The translations under genes and the position numbers were made by a program. A stretch of 64,000 nt of DNA from Flavobacteriales bacterium (GTDB lineage Bacteria; Bacteroidota; Bacteroidia; Flavobacteriales_D; Sanyastnellaceae): the NCBI GenBank assembly GCA_002863125.1, contig PKEB01000024.1:47046-111045 (forward strand), given 5' to 3'. The notes under the pieces were generated by a model. The model was not told the origin of the DNA. It saw only the letters and a program-made list of their open reading frames with translations, and made no database searches. The first letter of the stretch is position 1, and each line of letters starts with the position of its first letter. Below are positions 1 through 7,991 of this stretch, piece by piece.

Positions 1-190
1 AGGCTTCAGCGCTCTGGCCAGCCAACGCATCGAAATCCGCGATGCGCAGGGCAAACTCGTCTTCGACCAGGACCGTCCGGCGACGGGAGCCACGTGGGTG
101 CTCGACCTCAATGAACTCAACAGCGGGTTGTATATCCTGACGGTCATCGACGGTGAGCGTCGCGTCACCCAATCCATTGTGCGCTCGTAA
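1..190 (+). CDS. C-terminal end of a T9SS type A sorting-domain protein (partial)
   Basis: Only the last 62 codons are inside the window, read in the frame starting at base 2 and ending at TAA 188-190. They show the T9SS type A C-terminal domain pattern: a beta strand with IEIRDAQGK, then the LNSGLYILTV motif and a final basic strand ending in IVRS. Such domains direct secretion through the type IX system and are normally cleaved at the cell surface. The catalytic or adhesive part of the protein lies upstream of the window, so its function is unknown. The stop overlaps the next start by one base (TAATG), which suggests translational coupling with the lipoprotein gene. Confidence 0.85.
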   Translation, partial: GFSALASQRIEIRDAQGKLVFDQDRPATGATWVLDLNELNSGLYILTVIDGERRVTQSIVRS

Positions 191-1065
191 TGGCTCGGTA
201 TTCGATTTTATTCAGCCTCATTGGTGCTGCGGCCTTGATCCTCGCGGGGTGTGACCAATTGGATGACCCCATCATCCCGGTGACAACAAATTACCTCGAG
301 ACTGTCTACGGGCCGGCTCCGACGTTTGAATCGCTCCCTCAGGGTGACGCGGTCAAGCGGGTACTGGTGGAGGACTTTACCGCCCACCAGTGCGGCAACT
401 GCCCAGCCGCGGCCATCATCGCCGAAGACCTGGTGGCGAATTACGAAGGACAAATCAGTGCGATGGCCATCCATGCCGGTAACCTCGCCAATACGGATGA
501 CGGCTATTTCGATACGGACTGGACCACGGAAGAAGGCGACGTGTTTTGGGACCAATTGGATTTCCAGGCCAACCCCGTCGGTCGCATCAACCGCATCAAC
601 GGCGTCGGGTCGTTCTGGGCGCCGGCACAGTGGGAGGAAAAAGCGGTGGAAGAGATGGACCTCGATCCCGTCATCGGGCTCCAATACGATTACGAGTGGG
701 TCCCGGCGAACGGACATTTGAACCTGCACCTGCACGGAACGTTTTACGAAGATGTCACTGGCCCTGTCCAAGTGGCCTGGCTCATTTTGGAGTCGCACAT
801 CTTCGATTACCAATTGGATTATTCCGCCGATCCTGAAGTGGTCGCCGATTACGAATTCAACCACGTGCTTCGCGGATCTGTGCACGGTGCCCTGGGCATC
901 GGATTTGGAGATGCCGCCAGTGGTGCTGCGGCCGGGGATGTCGCCACTCAATCGGCTACGTTCGCTTGGAACGAGGCGTGGGTGATTGAAAACGCCACGG
1001 TCTTGGCAGTAGTCTCCGATGCAAACGGCTACGTGCTGAACGTCGCTGAAATCCACGTGGACTGA
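190..1065 (+). CDS. Omp28-like outer membrane lipoprotein with CxxC motif
   Basis: 291 residues. It begins with a lipoprotein signal: a hydrophobic stretch to residue 17, then lipobox LAGC at 18-21 with Cys21 as the lipidated residue. HQCGNC (CxxC at residues 68-71) follows the strand VLVEDFTA. This matches the Omp28/thioredoxin-fold family of Bacteroidota, known from Porphyromonas Omp28, in which a thioredoxin-like domain is followed by a beta-sandwich. The likely location is the outer membrane. Whether the CxxC is redox active is not shown. It lies between a T9SS cargo gene and a barrel gene, with 1-nt overlaps on both sides (TAATG and TGATG), so it is probably the middle gene of an operon that starts outside the window. 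Confidence 0.82.
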   Translation: MARYSILFSLIGAAALILAGCDQLDDPIIPVTTNYLETVYGPAPTFESLPQGDAVKRVLVEDFTAHQCGNCPAAAIIAEDLVANYEGQISAMAIHAGNLANTDDGYFDTDWTTEEGDVFWDQLDFQANPVGRINRINGVGSFWAPAQWEEKAVEEMDLDPVIGLQYDYEWVPANGHLNLHLHGTFYEDVTGPVQVAWLILESHIFDYQLDYSADPEVVADYEFNHVLRGSVHGALGIGFGDAASGAAAGDVATQSATFAWNEAWVIENATVLAVVSDANGYVLNVAEIHVD

Positions 1066-1691
1066 TGCGGTTGGTCACATCGTGCATGCTTGCATTTGTC
1101 TGCGCATCGCTCTCCATAGCGCAGACGCAGGAGGATCCTTTGCGGTTTTCGGCTCGACTGCATGGTGGATTTTCGGCCACGCAAGTGCACGGTGATCAAA
1201 TCTCAGGCTTCAACAAATTTGGCCTCTGCGCCGGCGCGTCGGTTGACATTCGGCGTTCGGAGCGGCAAGGCGTCCAATGGGGCATTTTGTACACCCAGAA
1301 GGGCAGCCGTCGGGTTCCCGATACCAAGAATGGCGACTTCAACTCGTGGCGGTACCGCTTCACCTACATCGATATGCCGTTGATCCGCACGTGGAATCCT
1401 GCACCTGAATGGTGGTGGGGTGTGGGCATTCAGCCGAGCGTACTCGTCGCGGCAGAAGAGGACTTTTACGGCAACGGATACAGCGAACTCAGCTACCTCG
1501 AACTCAATGCTGTTGACTTCGGCGGGGTGCTGCAAGTCGGCTATATATGGTCGGACAAAGCCGCCCTGGAAGTCCGACTGTCGCAAAGCCTGCTGCCCAT
1601 CAGCGAGCGCCCCGACCAGCCCGTTCAGCGCTGGGACAACTTCATGATGAACATGGCCATCCAGTGGATGGTCACTTGGCGGTTGGGATAG
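1065..1691 (+). CDS. Outer membrane beta-barrel protein (PorT-like porin family)
   Basis: 208 residues with a Sec signal peptide (cleavage near SIAQTQ, about residue 21). Alternating short amphipathic strands follow, rich in aromatic residues and glycine (LHGGFSAT, YRFTYIDMPLI, WWWGVGIQPSVLVAA, VDFGGVLQVGYIW). The pattern RFTYIDMPLI followed by a G-rich strand is typical of the small Bacteroidota beta-barrels annotated as porin family or PorT family. It probably sits in the outer membrane, but its substrate is unknown. Its start overlaps the stop of the Omp28-like gene (TGATG), making it the last gene of that operon. It converges with the propeller gene on the other strand, with only 2 nt between the stops. 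Confidence 0.75.
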   Translation: MRLVTSCMLAFVCASLSIAQTQEDPLRFSARLHGGFSATQVHGDQISGFNKFGLCAGASVDIRRSERQGVQWGILYTQKGSRRVPDTKNGDFNSWRYRFTYIDMPLIRTWNPAPEWWWGVGIQPSVLVAAEEDFYGNGYSELSYLELNAVDFGGVLQVGYIWSDKAALEVRLSQSLLPISERPDQPVQRWDNFMMNMAIQWMVTWRLG

Positions 1692-1693
1692 CC

Positions 1694-4600
1694 CTACTGC
1701 TTCCCTGTACCCTCGTAAATCCGGGAGGGCGATCGGTCAACGGCCTCAGCCGCCTCGAGCCACTCCAACCACAAGCCCTCTTGAACGGCTTTTACCTGAT
1801 CTGCAAACGCCTTTCCTTCATCGCGTAGTCGCACCAAAGCGCGCTGTGCATTCCCGCCCGGCGCGTCGGCCCCTCCCGTGACGGAGAATGCCGTCCACAG
1901 GATGGAATTCAACCGCTCGGTCACGCTGCCCGTCCCTTTGTAATCCCGCGGCTGGTAGTAGATCTCCTCGATTCGCGTCAATTCACCGTCGAGTGAGTCC
2001 GCCAAGGCCGTCGCATCCTCTTTGAGCGAGTCGGGAATCCACTTCAAATCGTCTTTCACGGTGCCCATCGTGGTCAGCATGCGCTGCACCTCATTCATGG
2101 CATCCACAATGGGCTTGGCCGCTTCCATGGCGATGCGTTGGTGCAAATTGCGCGCCTCGTGGGCCTGTCGGTTATACGGCACCCGCGGATCCGGGTGAAC
2201 GGTCACTGGCGTGGAGCTGGCATGATCCCCCAGGTTCATGGCCAAGGTGTACGGCCCGGGCAGCACGTCCGGTCCGCCTCCGTTCGGCTCGTCCTTTTTT
2301 TTCTTCAGCTCCCGCTGGGGCCAATCCATGCCGTTGGTATCGAACCGCCAGCGTATGGTTTGGATGCCACCGTCCGCGGTGAGCGCACCGTTGCGCAGCG
2401 TGTCGCCTTCGGCGTTGATGATGCTCCACTCCAGCTCATCTTTTCCATACACATCGGCCGTATCCGGGTGGACGTAAAACTGCACCCTTGCACCGCCGCC
2501 GTAGTTCGCTCCACTCCAGTAGTGATCGGCCGGGAAACGAGCGCCTGCGTGGCGTCGGAAATTCACCTGGTAGGCATCAGGAATCGCGAATACACGCAGG
2601 CTTTCCTCCATCAAGCCGTTGCCCTCTGCCGCAAGGGAACGCAACGGCGCCAAGTCATCAATCACGTAGGCCGCTCGGCCAAACGTGCCCAAAATCAAGT
2701 CCCCGTCCCGTGGATGGATGACCATGTCACGCACCGGGACCGAAGGCACATTGTGTTCCCAACGTTTCCAATTCGCGCCCCGGTCGAAGCTGACGAAGAG
2801 CCCTTCCTCCGTTCCCAAGAACAGCAACGAGGCCACCTCTGGGTCTTGGGCGACGCTCAGCACGTGGCCGGTCACTTCTCCGCCTTCGAGAACCAACCGC
2901 ACCCACGATTCCCCGCCATCGGTGGTGCGGTACAGGTACGGCTGCCAATTGTTACGGCGGTAATCGTTGACCACGACGTACACCTCATCGGCATCGTGGG
3001 GGCTCACGTGAATCTGCGGGATCCAGGCCCCTTGGGGGAACCGCTTGATGCTCTCCGCGTGGTCTGTCCATGTCGCGCCTCCATCGGTCGTATGCTGGAT
3101 GCGGCCATCATCGGTGCCGACCCAAATTTCTCCTTCACGCAAGGGGTTGGGCGCAATGCACAGGATGGTGCAGTGGTTCTCAGCCTTGGTCGCATCGATG
3201 GTCAATCCGCCGGACTCCGCTTGGTTTTGCTTTTCGGGGTCGTTGGTCGTGAGGTCGGGACTCTTGACAGCCCACGTGTTTCCGCGGTCGGTGCTGTGGT
3301 GCACAAACTGAGACCCGAAGTATACGCCGTTTGCATCGAACGGATCGGCCGCAATGGCCGCGTTCCATGCAAACCGGAGAGCGGTGGTGTCATGCGGCAC
3401 CGGTTGCACCGACGTGCCGTCGCCATTGCGCAGGTCGATGCGCGAGAGGCCACCGCCCTGGTACATGGCGTATGCTGTATTCAGGTCTTCAGGAGCCGGC
3501 AGCACGTCGAATCCGTCTCCAAACAGAATTTCCTGCCAATCCTCGTTTCGAATGCCCCCAACGTGCCATACCTCGCTGGGCCCGACCCATGAACCGTTGT
3601 CCTGCATGCCTCCGTAAATGCGATATGGGATGGCGTTGTCCACGCTGATGTGGTAGAACTGCCCAAGCGGGAGGTTGTTGACGAACGTCCAGGTCACGCC
3701 GCCATCCCGGCTGATGTTCAATCCGCCGTCGTTACCGTCGATGAGGAAATTCGGGTCATCTGGGTGGATGTAAAACGCATGGTGATCCGGGTGCACCCCG
3801 CTGTATGGCAGGATGGTCCGGAAAGTCTTGCCGCCGTCCTCGCTGAGGTCGACCATGGAGTACAAATTGAAAATTCGCTTCTCATCCGAGGGGTCCGCAT
3901 AAATGTCCGCGTAGTAAAACGGTCGATTCCCGACTTGCTTCCCCTGGATCAGCGACCAGTTCAATCCGCCATCGGTGGAATGGTACAAGCCCGTCTCACT
4001 GGATTCAATCAGTGCATACACCACGTCTGGATTGGCGGCGCTGATGGTCAAACCGATGCGGCCCAGCTCGCCGGCGGGCAGCCCTTCGTCTTCGGTTAGC
4101 TGTTTCCAGTTGTCGCCGCCGTCGTGGGTGATGTACAAGCCGCTGCCTTCGCCACCGCTGGTGAAAAACCACGGCTCACGGCGATGTGACCACAAGGCCA
4201 CGATCAACTTGTCCGGGTTCGAAGGGTCGATGATCATGTCGGCCACGCCAGTGCGCTCGTCGATGTAGAGCTGGTGCGTCCAGGTTTTGCCGCCGTCGGT
4301 GGTTTTGTAAATGCCGCGATCCGGGCTGTCGCCCCAAGCCGTCCCGATGGCACCGACCCACACGGTTTGGTGGTCGGTCGGGTGCACGATGATCCGGTGG
4401 ATGTTGCGCGTGCCTTCGAGGCCCATCAATTCCCACGTGGCGCCGCCATCGATGCTGCGGTACACCCCACGGCCGCTGGAATGCGAATTCCGCGGGTTGC
4501 CTTCGCCGGTCCCCACCCAAATCACATCGGGATTGGACGGTGCAATGGCGAGGGCGCCGATGCTTTGGGTCGCCTCATCGTCGAACAGCGGCTCCCATTC

Positions 4601-4834
4601 CACGCCGGCTGTGACCGACCGCCAAAGTCCCCCACTCGCGGTTCCGATGTAAATGACTTCCGGTCGGTCCCGCTGGACATCGATGGTGGTGACGCGCCCA
4701 CTCATGGCGCCGGGGCCGATGTGGCGAACGTTCATGCCTTCGATGATGGCGTCGACATCCTGAGCTTGGCCTGGGACGAGTCCCACCGCCAAAAGGAGCA
4801 GGACGCTCCAGATTTTGAATTCCATGGTGCGCAT
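1694..4834 (-). CDS. Large secreted Asp-box (BNR/VPS10-like) beta-propeller protein
   Basis: About 1046 residues. A signal peptide (VLLLLAVGLVPGQAQ) precedes repeated Asp boxes of the form SxDGGxTW (SIDGGATW, TTDGGKTW, THDGGDNW, STDGGLNW, TTDGGESW). The repeats run through roughly the first 700 residues and imply one or two seven-bladed propellers of the sortilin/VPS10 type. The C-terminal 300 residues contain a beta domain and a helical tail. This architecture is common in Bacteroidota proteins annotated as glycosyl hydrolase or VPS10-domain protein. No enzymatic activity is demonstrated, and I see no T9SS domain. ATG at 4834 gives a TGATG overlap with the upstream lipoprotein gene. A GTG at 4837 is also possible. 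It is the last gene of the dipeptidase operon. Confidence 0.85.
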   Translation of the reverse strand: MRTMEFKIWSVLLLLAVGLVPGQAQDVDAIIEGMNVRHIGPGAMSGRVTTIDVQRDRPEVIYIGTASGGLWRSVTAGVEWEPLFDDEATQSIGALAIAPSNPDVIWVGTGEGNPRNSHSSGRGVYRSIDGGATWELMGLEGTRNIHRIIVHPTDHQTVWVGAIGTAWGDSPDRGIYKTTDGGKTWTHQLYIDERTGVADMIIDPSNPDKLIVALWSHRREPWFFTSGGEGSGLYITHDGGDNWKQLTEDEGLPAGELGRIGLTISAANPDVVYALIESSETGLYHSTDGGLNWSLIQGKQVGNRPFYYADIYADPSDEKRIFNLYSMVDLSEDGGKTFRTILPYSGVHPDHHAFYIHPDDPNFLIDGNDGGLNISRDGGVTWTFVNNLPLGQFYHISVDNAIPYRIYGGMQDNGSWVGPSEVWHVGGIRNEDWQEILFGDGFDVLPAPEDLNTAYAMYQGGGLSRIDLRNGDGTSVQPVPHDTTALRFAWNAAIAADPFDANGVYFGSQFVHHSTDRGNTWAVKSPDLTTNDPEKQNQAESGGLTIDATKAENHCTILCIAPNPLREGEIWVGTDDGRIQHTTDGGATWTDHAESIKRFPQGAWIPQIHVSPHDADEVYVVVNDYRRNNWQPYLYRTTDGGESWVRLVLEGGEVTGHVLSVAQDPEVASLLFLGTEEGLFVSFDRGANWKRWEHNVPSVPVRDMVIHPRDGDLILGTFGRAAYVIDDLAPLRSLAAEGNGLMEESLRVFAIPDAYQVNFRRHAGARFPADHYWSGANYGGGARVQFYVHPDTADVYGKDELEWSIINAEGDTLRNGALTADGGIQTIRWRFDTNGMDWPQRELKKKKDEPNGGGPDVLPGPYTLAMNLGDHASSTPVTVHPDPRVPYNRQAHEARNLHQRIAMEAAKPIVDAMNEVQRMLTTMGTVKDDLKWIPDSLKEDATALADSLDGELTRIEEIYYQPRDYKGTGSVTERLNSILWTAFSVTGGADAPGGNAQRALVRLRDEGKAFADQVKAVQEGLWLEWLEAAEAVDRSPSRIYEGTGKQ

Positions 4835-5286
4835 CACAATTGAATTTTCATATTCTGTTTTGAATCCACCGGGATGCCTACGGCAATGCCCAATGCACTT
4901 CCTTTCACTTCTCCTTTTACACTCACTTCCACTTCTTCGCCTGCAAGGAACCGGAAGAGGTTGGCCTCGAGTACGGACAGCAGCGCTGTCGTTTCCGCTT
5001 GCACCGAAAGCCGCAGCACTTGATTGGGGCCTTTGGGGATGGATTGGGCGTACGGCAATTGGACCTGCCCGACCGGCGTTCCGCTGATGGCCAACTCCAC
5101 GTCCACCGATTCCGCGGCGATGGCCACGGGGTTGGGGTTGTTGATTACGAGGGCCAATTTCCCCCCGATGCCTCCGCGGCTGATGGAGAGCTCACTCAGA
5201 CCATCCACACGAACGACCTCGACCGGTTGCAGGGCTGTGCACCCCACCAAAGCCGCCAAACTCAAGCAAGCAAGAACGGCTCTCAT
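4834..5286 (-). CDS. LEA type 2 family lipoprotein
   Basis: 150 residues beginning with a lipoprotein signal (lipobox LVGC at residues 13-16). The rest is one small beta-sandwich with the pattern GKLALVINNPNPVAIAAESV, the signature of the LEA14 / water-stress-and-hypersensitive-response fold (LEA_2). In bacteria such proteins are periplasmic or membrane-anchored and their role is poorly defined. The conserved NPNP turn is present. The gene overlaps the upstream dipeptidase by 4 nt and the downstream propeller gene by 1 nt, so all three are likely cotranscribed. The functional link is not evident from sequence. Confidence 0.8.
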   Translation of the reverse strand: MRAVLACLSLAALVGCTALQPVEVVRVDGLSELSISRGGIGGKLALVINNPNPVAIAAESVDVELAISGTPVGQVQLPYAQSIPKGPNQVLRLSVQAETTALLSVLEANLFRFLAGEEVEVSVKGEVKGSALGIAVGIPVDSKQNMKIQL

Positions 5287-6677
5287 CCCTCTGCGCTCAA
5301 CCGCGCGAAATGCTCGTGAAACAGCGGAATGGTCTCAATGCCTTTGAAGTAGTTGAACACGCCGTAGTGCTCGTTGGGCGAGTGGATGGCATCGCTGTCC
5401 AAGCCAAATCCCATCAATACCGTTTTCAGCCCCAAAATGCGTTCAAAGCTCGAAACGATGGGAATCGATCCGCCGCCTCGGAAAGGCACCGGCTTGCGGC
5501 CAAATGTCGCCTCCATCGCGGCCGATGCCGCGCGGTACGCCACTGAATCCGTTGGCGTCACGGCCGCTTCACCTCCGTGCATGGGCGTGATTTTGACCTT
5601 GACCGATGGCGGTGCAATGGCCTCGAAATGGCGCATGAACTGGGCGGTGATTTTCTCTGGGTCTTGGTTGGGCACGAGGCGCATGGAGATTTTGGCGGTT
5701 GCCTTGCTGGCGATGACCGTCTTGGCCCCGTCACCAGTGTAGCCGCCCCACATGCCGTTGACATCGAGGGTGGGCCGGATGCTCATCCGCTCCGGAGCGG
5801 TGTAGCCCTTCTCCCCTTCCACGGCTCCAATGTCGATGCTCTTTTTGTATACGTCTTCGCTAAACGGCGCTTCGGCCATGGCATCACGCTCTTCCCGTGA
5901 CAACTCCACGACGTCGTCGTAAAATCCATCCACTGTAATCCGTTGGTCCTCATCCTTCAAGGAAGCAATCATCTCGCACAGAATGTTGATGGGATTGGGC
6001 GCCGCACCCCCGTACAACCCAGAATGCAGGTCGCGATTGGGGCCCGTGACCTCGACCTCGACGTAGCTCAAACCGCGCAGGCCCACCGTGATGGAGGGGA
6101 CGTCGTTGGCGATGATGCCGGTGTCGCTGACGAGCACGATGTCCGCGTCGATTTTTTCTCGGTGGGTCTCAAGGAAAGCATCCAAATGTTCGGAACCTAC
6201 CTCTTCTTCGCCTTCGATCATGAACTTAACATTGCAATGGAGTGCATTGCTCTGCACCATGGCTTCCAGGGCCTTGACGTGCATGAAAAATTGACCCTTG
6301 TCGTCGCACGCCCCGCGGGCGAAAATGGCGCCCTCTGGGTGGATGTCGGTTTTTTTGATCACCGGCTCAAAGGCGGGTGCATCCCACAACTCCAATGGAT
6401 CCGCTGGCTGGACGTCGTAGTGGCCGTACACCAAAACCGTCGGCGCATCGGGCCCGACTAGCTTCTCGCCGTACACCACAGGATAGCCTTCGGTGGGGAT
6501 GATTTCAACGTTCTCACCGCCCGCAGCTACGAGTTGTTTCGCTACGAGTTTAGCGCATTTCTGTACGTCCCCCGCAAACGCAGGGTCAGCGGAAACGGAT
6601 GGAATGCGGAGCAGTTCGAACAGCTCTTCGAGGAAACGGTCGCGGTTGGATTCAATGTAAGGCTGGCAGGCAGACAT
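5283..6677 (-). CDS. M20-family dipeptidase (metallopeptidase)
   Basis: 464 residues, the usual length for M20 dipeptidases (CNDP-like). The metal-site motifs appear in order: VYGHYDVQPADP (metal His plus catalytic Asp), ARGACDDKGQ (bridging Asp), IEGEEEVGSEHL (catalytic Glu pair), then VSDTG. A dimerisation lid domain lies in the middle (DLHSGLYGG onward), and the final metal His is probably in SPNEHYG. It should hydrolyse dipeptides or small amide substrates with two zinc or manganese ions. There is no signal peptide, so it is cytoplasmic. It is first in an operon with the LEA lipoprotein (4-nt overlap). A -7-like TAAATTCG lies 28-35 nt upstream of its ATG. Confidence 0.92.
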   Translation of the reverse strand: MSACQPYIESNRDRFLEELFELLRIPSVSADPAFAGDVQKCAKLVAKQLVAAGGENVEIIPTEGYPVVYGEKLVGPDAPTVLVYGHYDVQPADPLELWDAPAFEPVIKKTDIHPEGAIFARGACDDKGQFFMHVKALEAMVQSNALHCNVKFMIEGEEEVGSEHLDAFLETHREKIDADIVLVSDTGIIANDVPSITVGLRGLSYVEVEVTGPNRDLHSGLYGGAAPNPINILCEMIASLKDEDQRITVDGFYDDVVELSREERDAMAEAPFSEDVYKKSIDIGAVEGEKGYTAPERMSIRPTLDVNGMWGGYTGDGAKTVIASKATAKISMRLVPNQDPEKITAQFMRHFEAIAPPSVKVKITPMHGGEAAVTPTDSVAYRAASAAMEATFGRKPVPFRGGGSIPIVSSFERILGLKTVLMGFGLDSDAIHSPNEHYGVFNYFKGIETIPLFHEHFARLSAEG

Positions 6678-6704
6678 GGTCGTGGGTTTTGGTTCAATCT
6701 GTCA

Positions 6705-6712
6705 CGAATTTA
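6705..6712 (-). promoter_or_regulatory. Putative -7 promoter element of the dipeptidase operon
   Basis: On the minus strand the sequence reads TAAATTCG, one base from the Bacteroidota -7 consensus TAnnTTTG. It would give a leader of about 20 nt before the ATG at 6677. It diverges from the proline dehydrogenase promoter at 6784. Confidence 0.5.
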
Positions 6713-6783
6713 AGCCAACTCGGCTTGTGCCCCACGCGCACGGGCCCGAGCGACTTGGGAAGCCGAATCGGTGGCCGACACGC

Positions 6784-6791
6784 TATATTTG
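6784..6791 (+). promoter_or_regulatory. -7 promoter element of proline dehydrogenase (leaderless configuration)
   Basis: TATATTTG is a perfect match to the Bacteroidota -7 consensus TAnnTTTG. Only six bases separate it from the ATG at 6798, so transcription would start at or next to the start codon. This favours the 6798 start over an in-frame ATG at 6771, which lies upstream of the promoter element. Confidence 0.65.
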
Positions 6792-6797
6792 CCCGCG

Positions 6798-7988
6798 ATG
6801 GCCAGCCGACCTCAAACGCCCAATTTTGAAGATACGCAGCGCGCGTTCGCCCACCTCTCAGAGGGGGAATTGGAGCGGGCGTTGGTCCTGTTTCAAACCG
6901 TGGGCAACATCCGGTTGGTGCGCGTCGGAAAAGCGCTGATGCAGCTCGCTCTCGCCTTGCGCATTCCCGTAGGTTGGGCCATTCGCCCCACGGTCTACAG
7001 CCACTTTTGCGGAGGAGAGACCATTGCCGAATGCGAAAAAACAGTGGCAACCTTGGCCAACAACAAGGTCCACACCATCCTCGACTACAGTGCCGAGGGC
7101 AAAGAAGAAGAAACCGACCTGAACGCCACGCACCAACGGATTCTCGAGGCGATTGAGGCGACCCAAGGCGATGACCGCCATGGGTTTTCGGTGTTCAAGG
7201 TGAGCGGCGTGGCCTCCACAGCCCTGCTGCAAAAGGCCGCGGAACAGCCCGAACAGTTGACCGATGTGGAGTCGAAAGCTTGGGAACGCGTCCAGGCGCG
7301 TGTGGACACCCTGTGCGGTCGTGCAGCCGCGCTCGGAACGCCCATTTTCATCGATGCCGAGGAAACATGGCTGCAAGGCGCCATCGATGTTCTCGCCTTG
7401 GTTCAAATGCGCAAGCACAACACCGAACGCGCTGTGGTCTTCAACACCGTTCAGCTCTACCGCCACGACCGTTTGGCCTATTTAAAGGCACTTACCCACC
7501 AAGCCGCCGAGGAAGGGTGGCACCTCGGGGTCAAACTCGTCCGCGGCGCATACATGGAAAAGGAACGCGAGCGGGCCGCAGAACGCGGCTACCCTTCGCC
7601 CATCCAACCCGATAAAGCGGCGACCGACCGGGACTTCAATGCGGGGATTCAGTGGTGCGTGGAACACCTCGACCGGGTAGCATTTTGCGCGGGAAGCCAC
7701 AACGAGGCGAGCAACGCGCTTTTGGCCAAGTGCCTCGAAGACGCCAGCATCCCGGCAGATGACCCCCGCGTGTGGTCAGCCCAGCTCCTGGGCATGAGCG
7801 ACCACATCAGCTTCAACTTGTCGCAATCGGGGTTGAATGTGGCGAAATACGTGCCGTTCGGCCCCATCCGTGAAACCATCCCGTATTTGATTCGGCGCGC
7901 CGAGGAAAACTCTTCTGTCGCCGGGCAAACTTCAAGGGAATTGGAACTCATCCGACGCGAGGTGCAGCGCCGGAAACAATCGACCTGA
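6798..7988 (+). CDS. Proline dehydrogenase family protein
   Basis: 396 residues from ATG 6798, chosen because a perfect -7 element ends six bases upstream. It is a monofunctional proline dehydrogenase of the FAD-binding (beta/alpha)8-barrel type. Motifs include the mid-barrel KLVRGAYMEKERERA (substrate and FAD contacts), VAFCAGSHNEASN, and the C-terminal pattern YVPFGPIRETIPYLIRRAEEN, which carries the conserved Arg pair of the active site. It oxidises proline to pyrroline-5-carboxylate and passes electrons to quinone at the inner membrane. No P5C dehydrogenase domain is fused. It is a single-gene unit between the divergent dipeptidase operon and the convergent TonB receptor gene, whose stop lies 4 nt away. 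Confidence 0.9.
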   Translation: MASRPQTPNFEDTQRAFAHLSEGELERALVLFQTVGNIRLVRVGKALMQLALALRIPVGWAIRPTVYSHFCGGETIAECEKTVATLANNKVHTILDYSAEGKEEETDLNATHQRILEAIEATQGDDRHGFSVFKVSGVASTALLQKAAEQPEQLTDVESKAWERVQARVDTLCGRAAALGTPIFIDAEETWLQGAIDVLALVQMRKHNTERAVVFNTVQLYRHDRLAYLKALTHQAAEEGWHLGVKLVRGAYMEKERERAAERGYPSPIQPDKAATDRDFNAGIQWCVEHLDRVAFCAGSHNEASNALLAKCLEDASIPADDPRVWSAQLLGMSDHISFNLSQSGLNVAKYVPFGPIRETIPYLIRRAEENSSVAGQTSRELELIRREVQRRKQST

Positions 7989-7991
7989 TCC

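Noticed and set aside
208..1056. 282-codon minus-strand open frame opposite the Omp28-like gene
   Set aside because: The plus strand carries the lipobox, CxxC and coupled overlaps. The minus-strand product has no recognisable features.
2138..3592. 484-codon open frame on the plus strand inside the Asp-box propeller gene
   Set aside because: It is antisense to a well-supported gene, has no recognisable domain, and long shadow frames are expected at high G+C.
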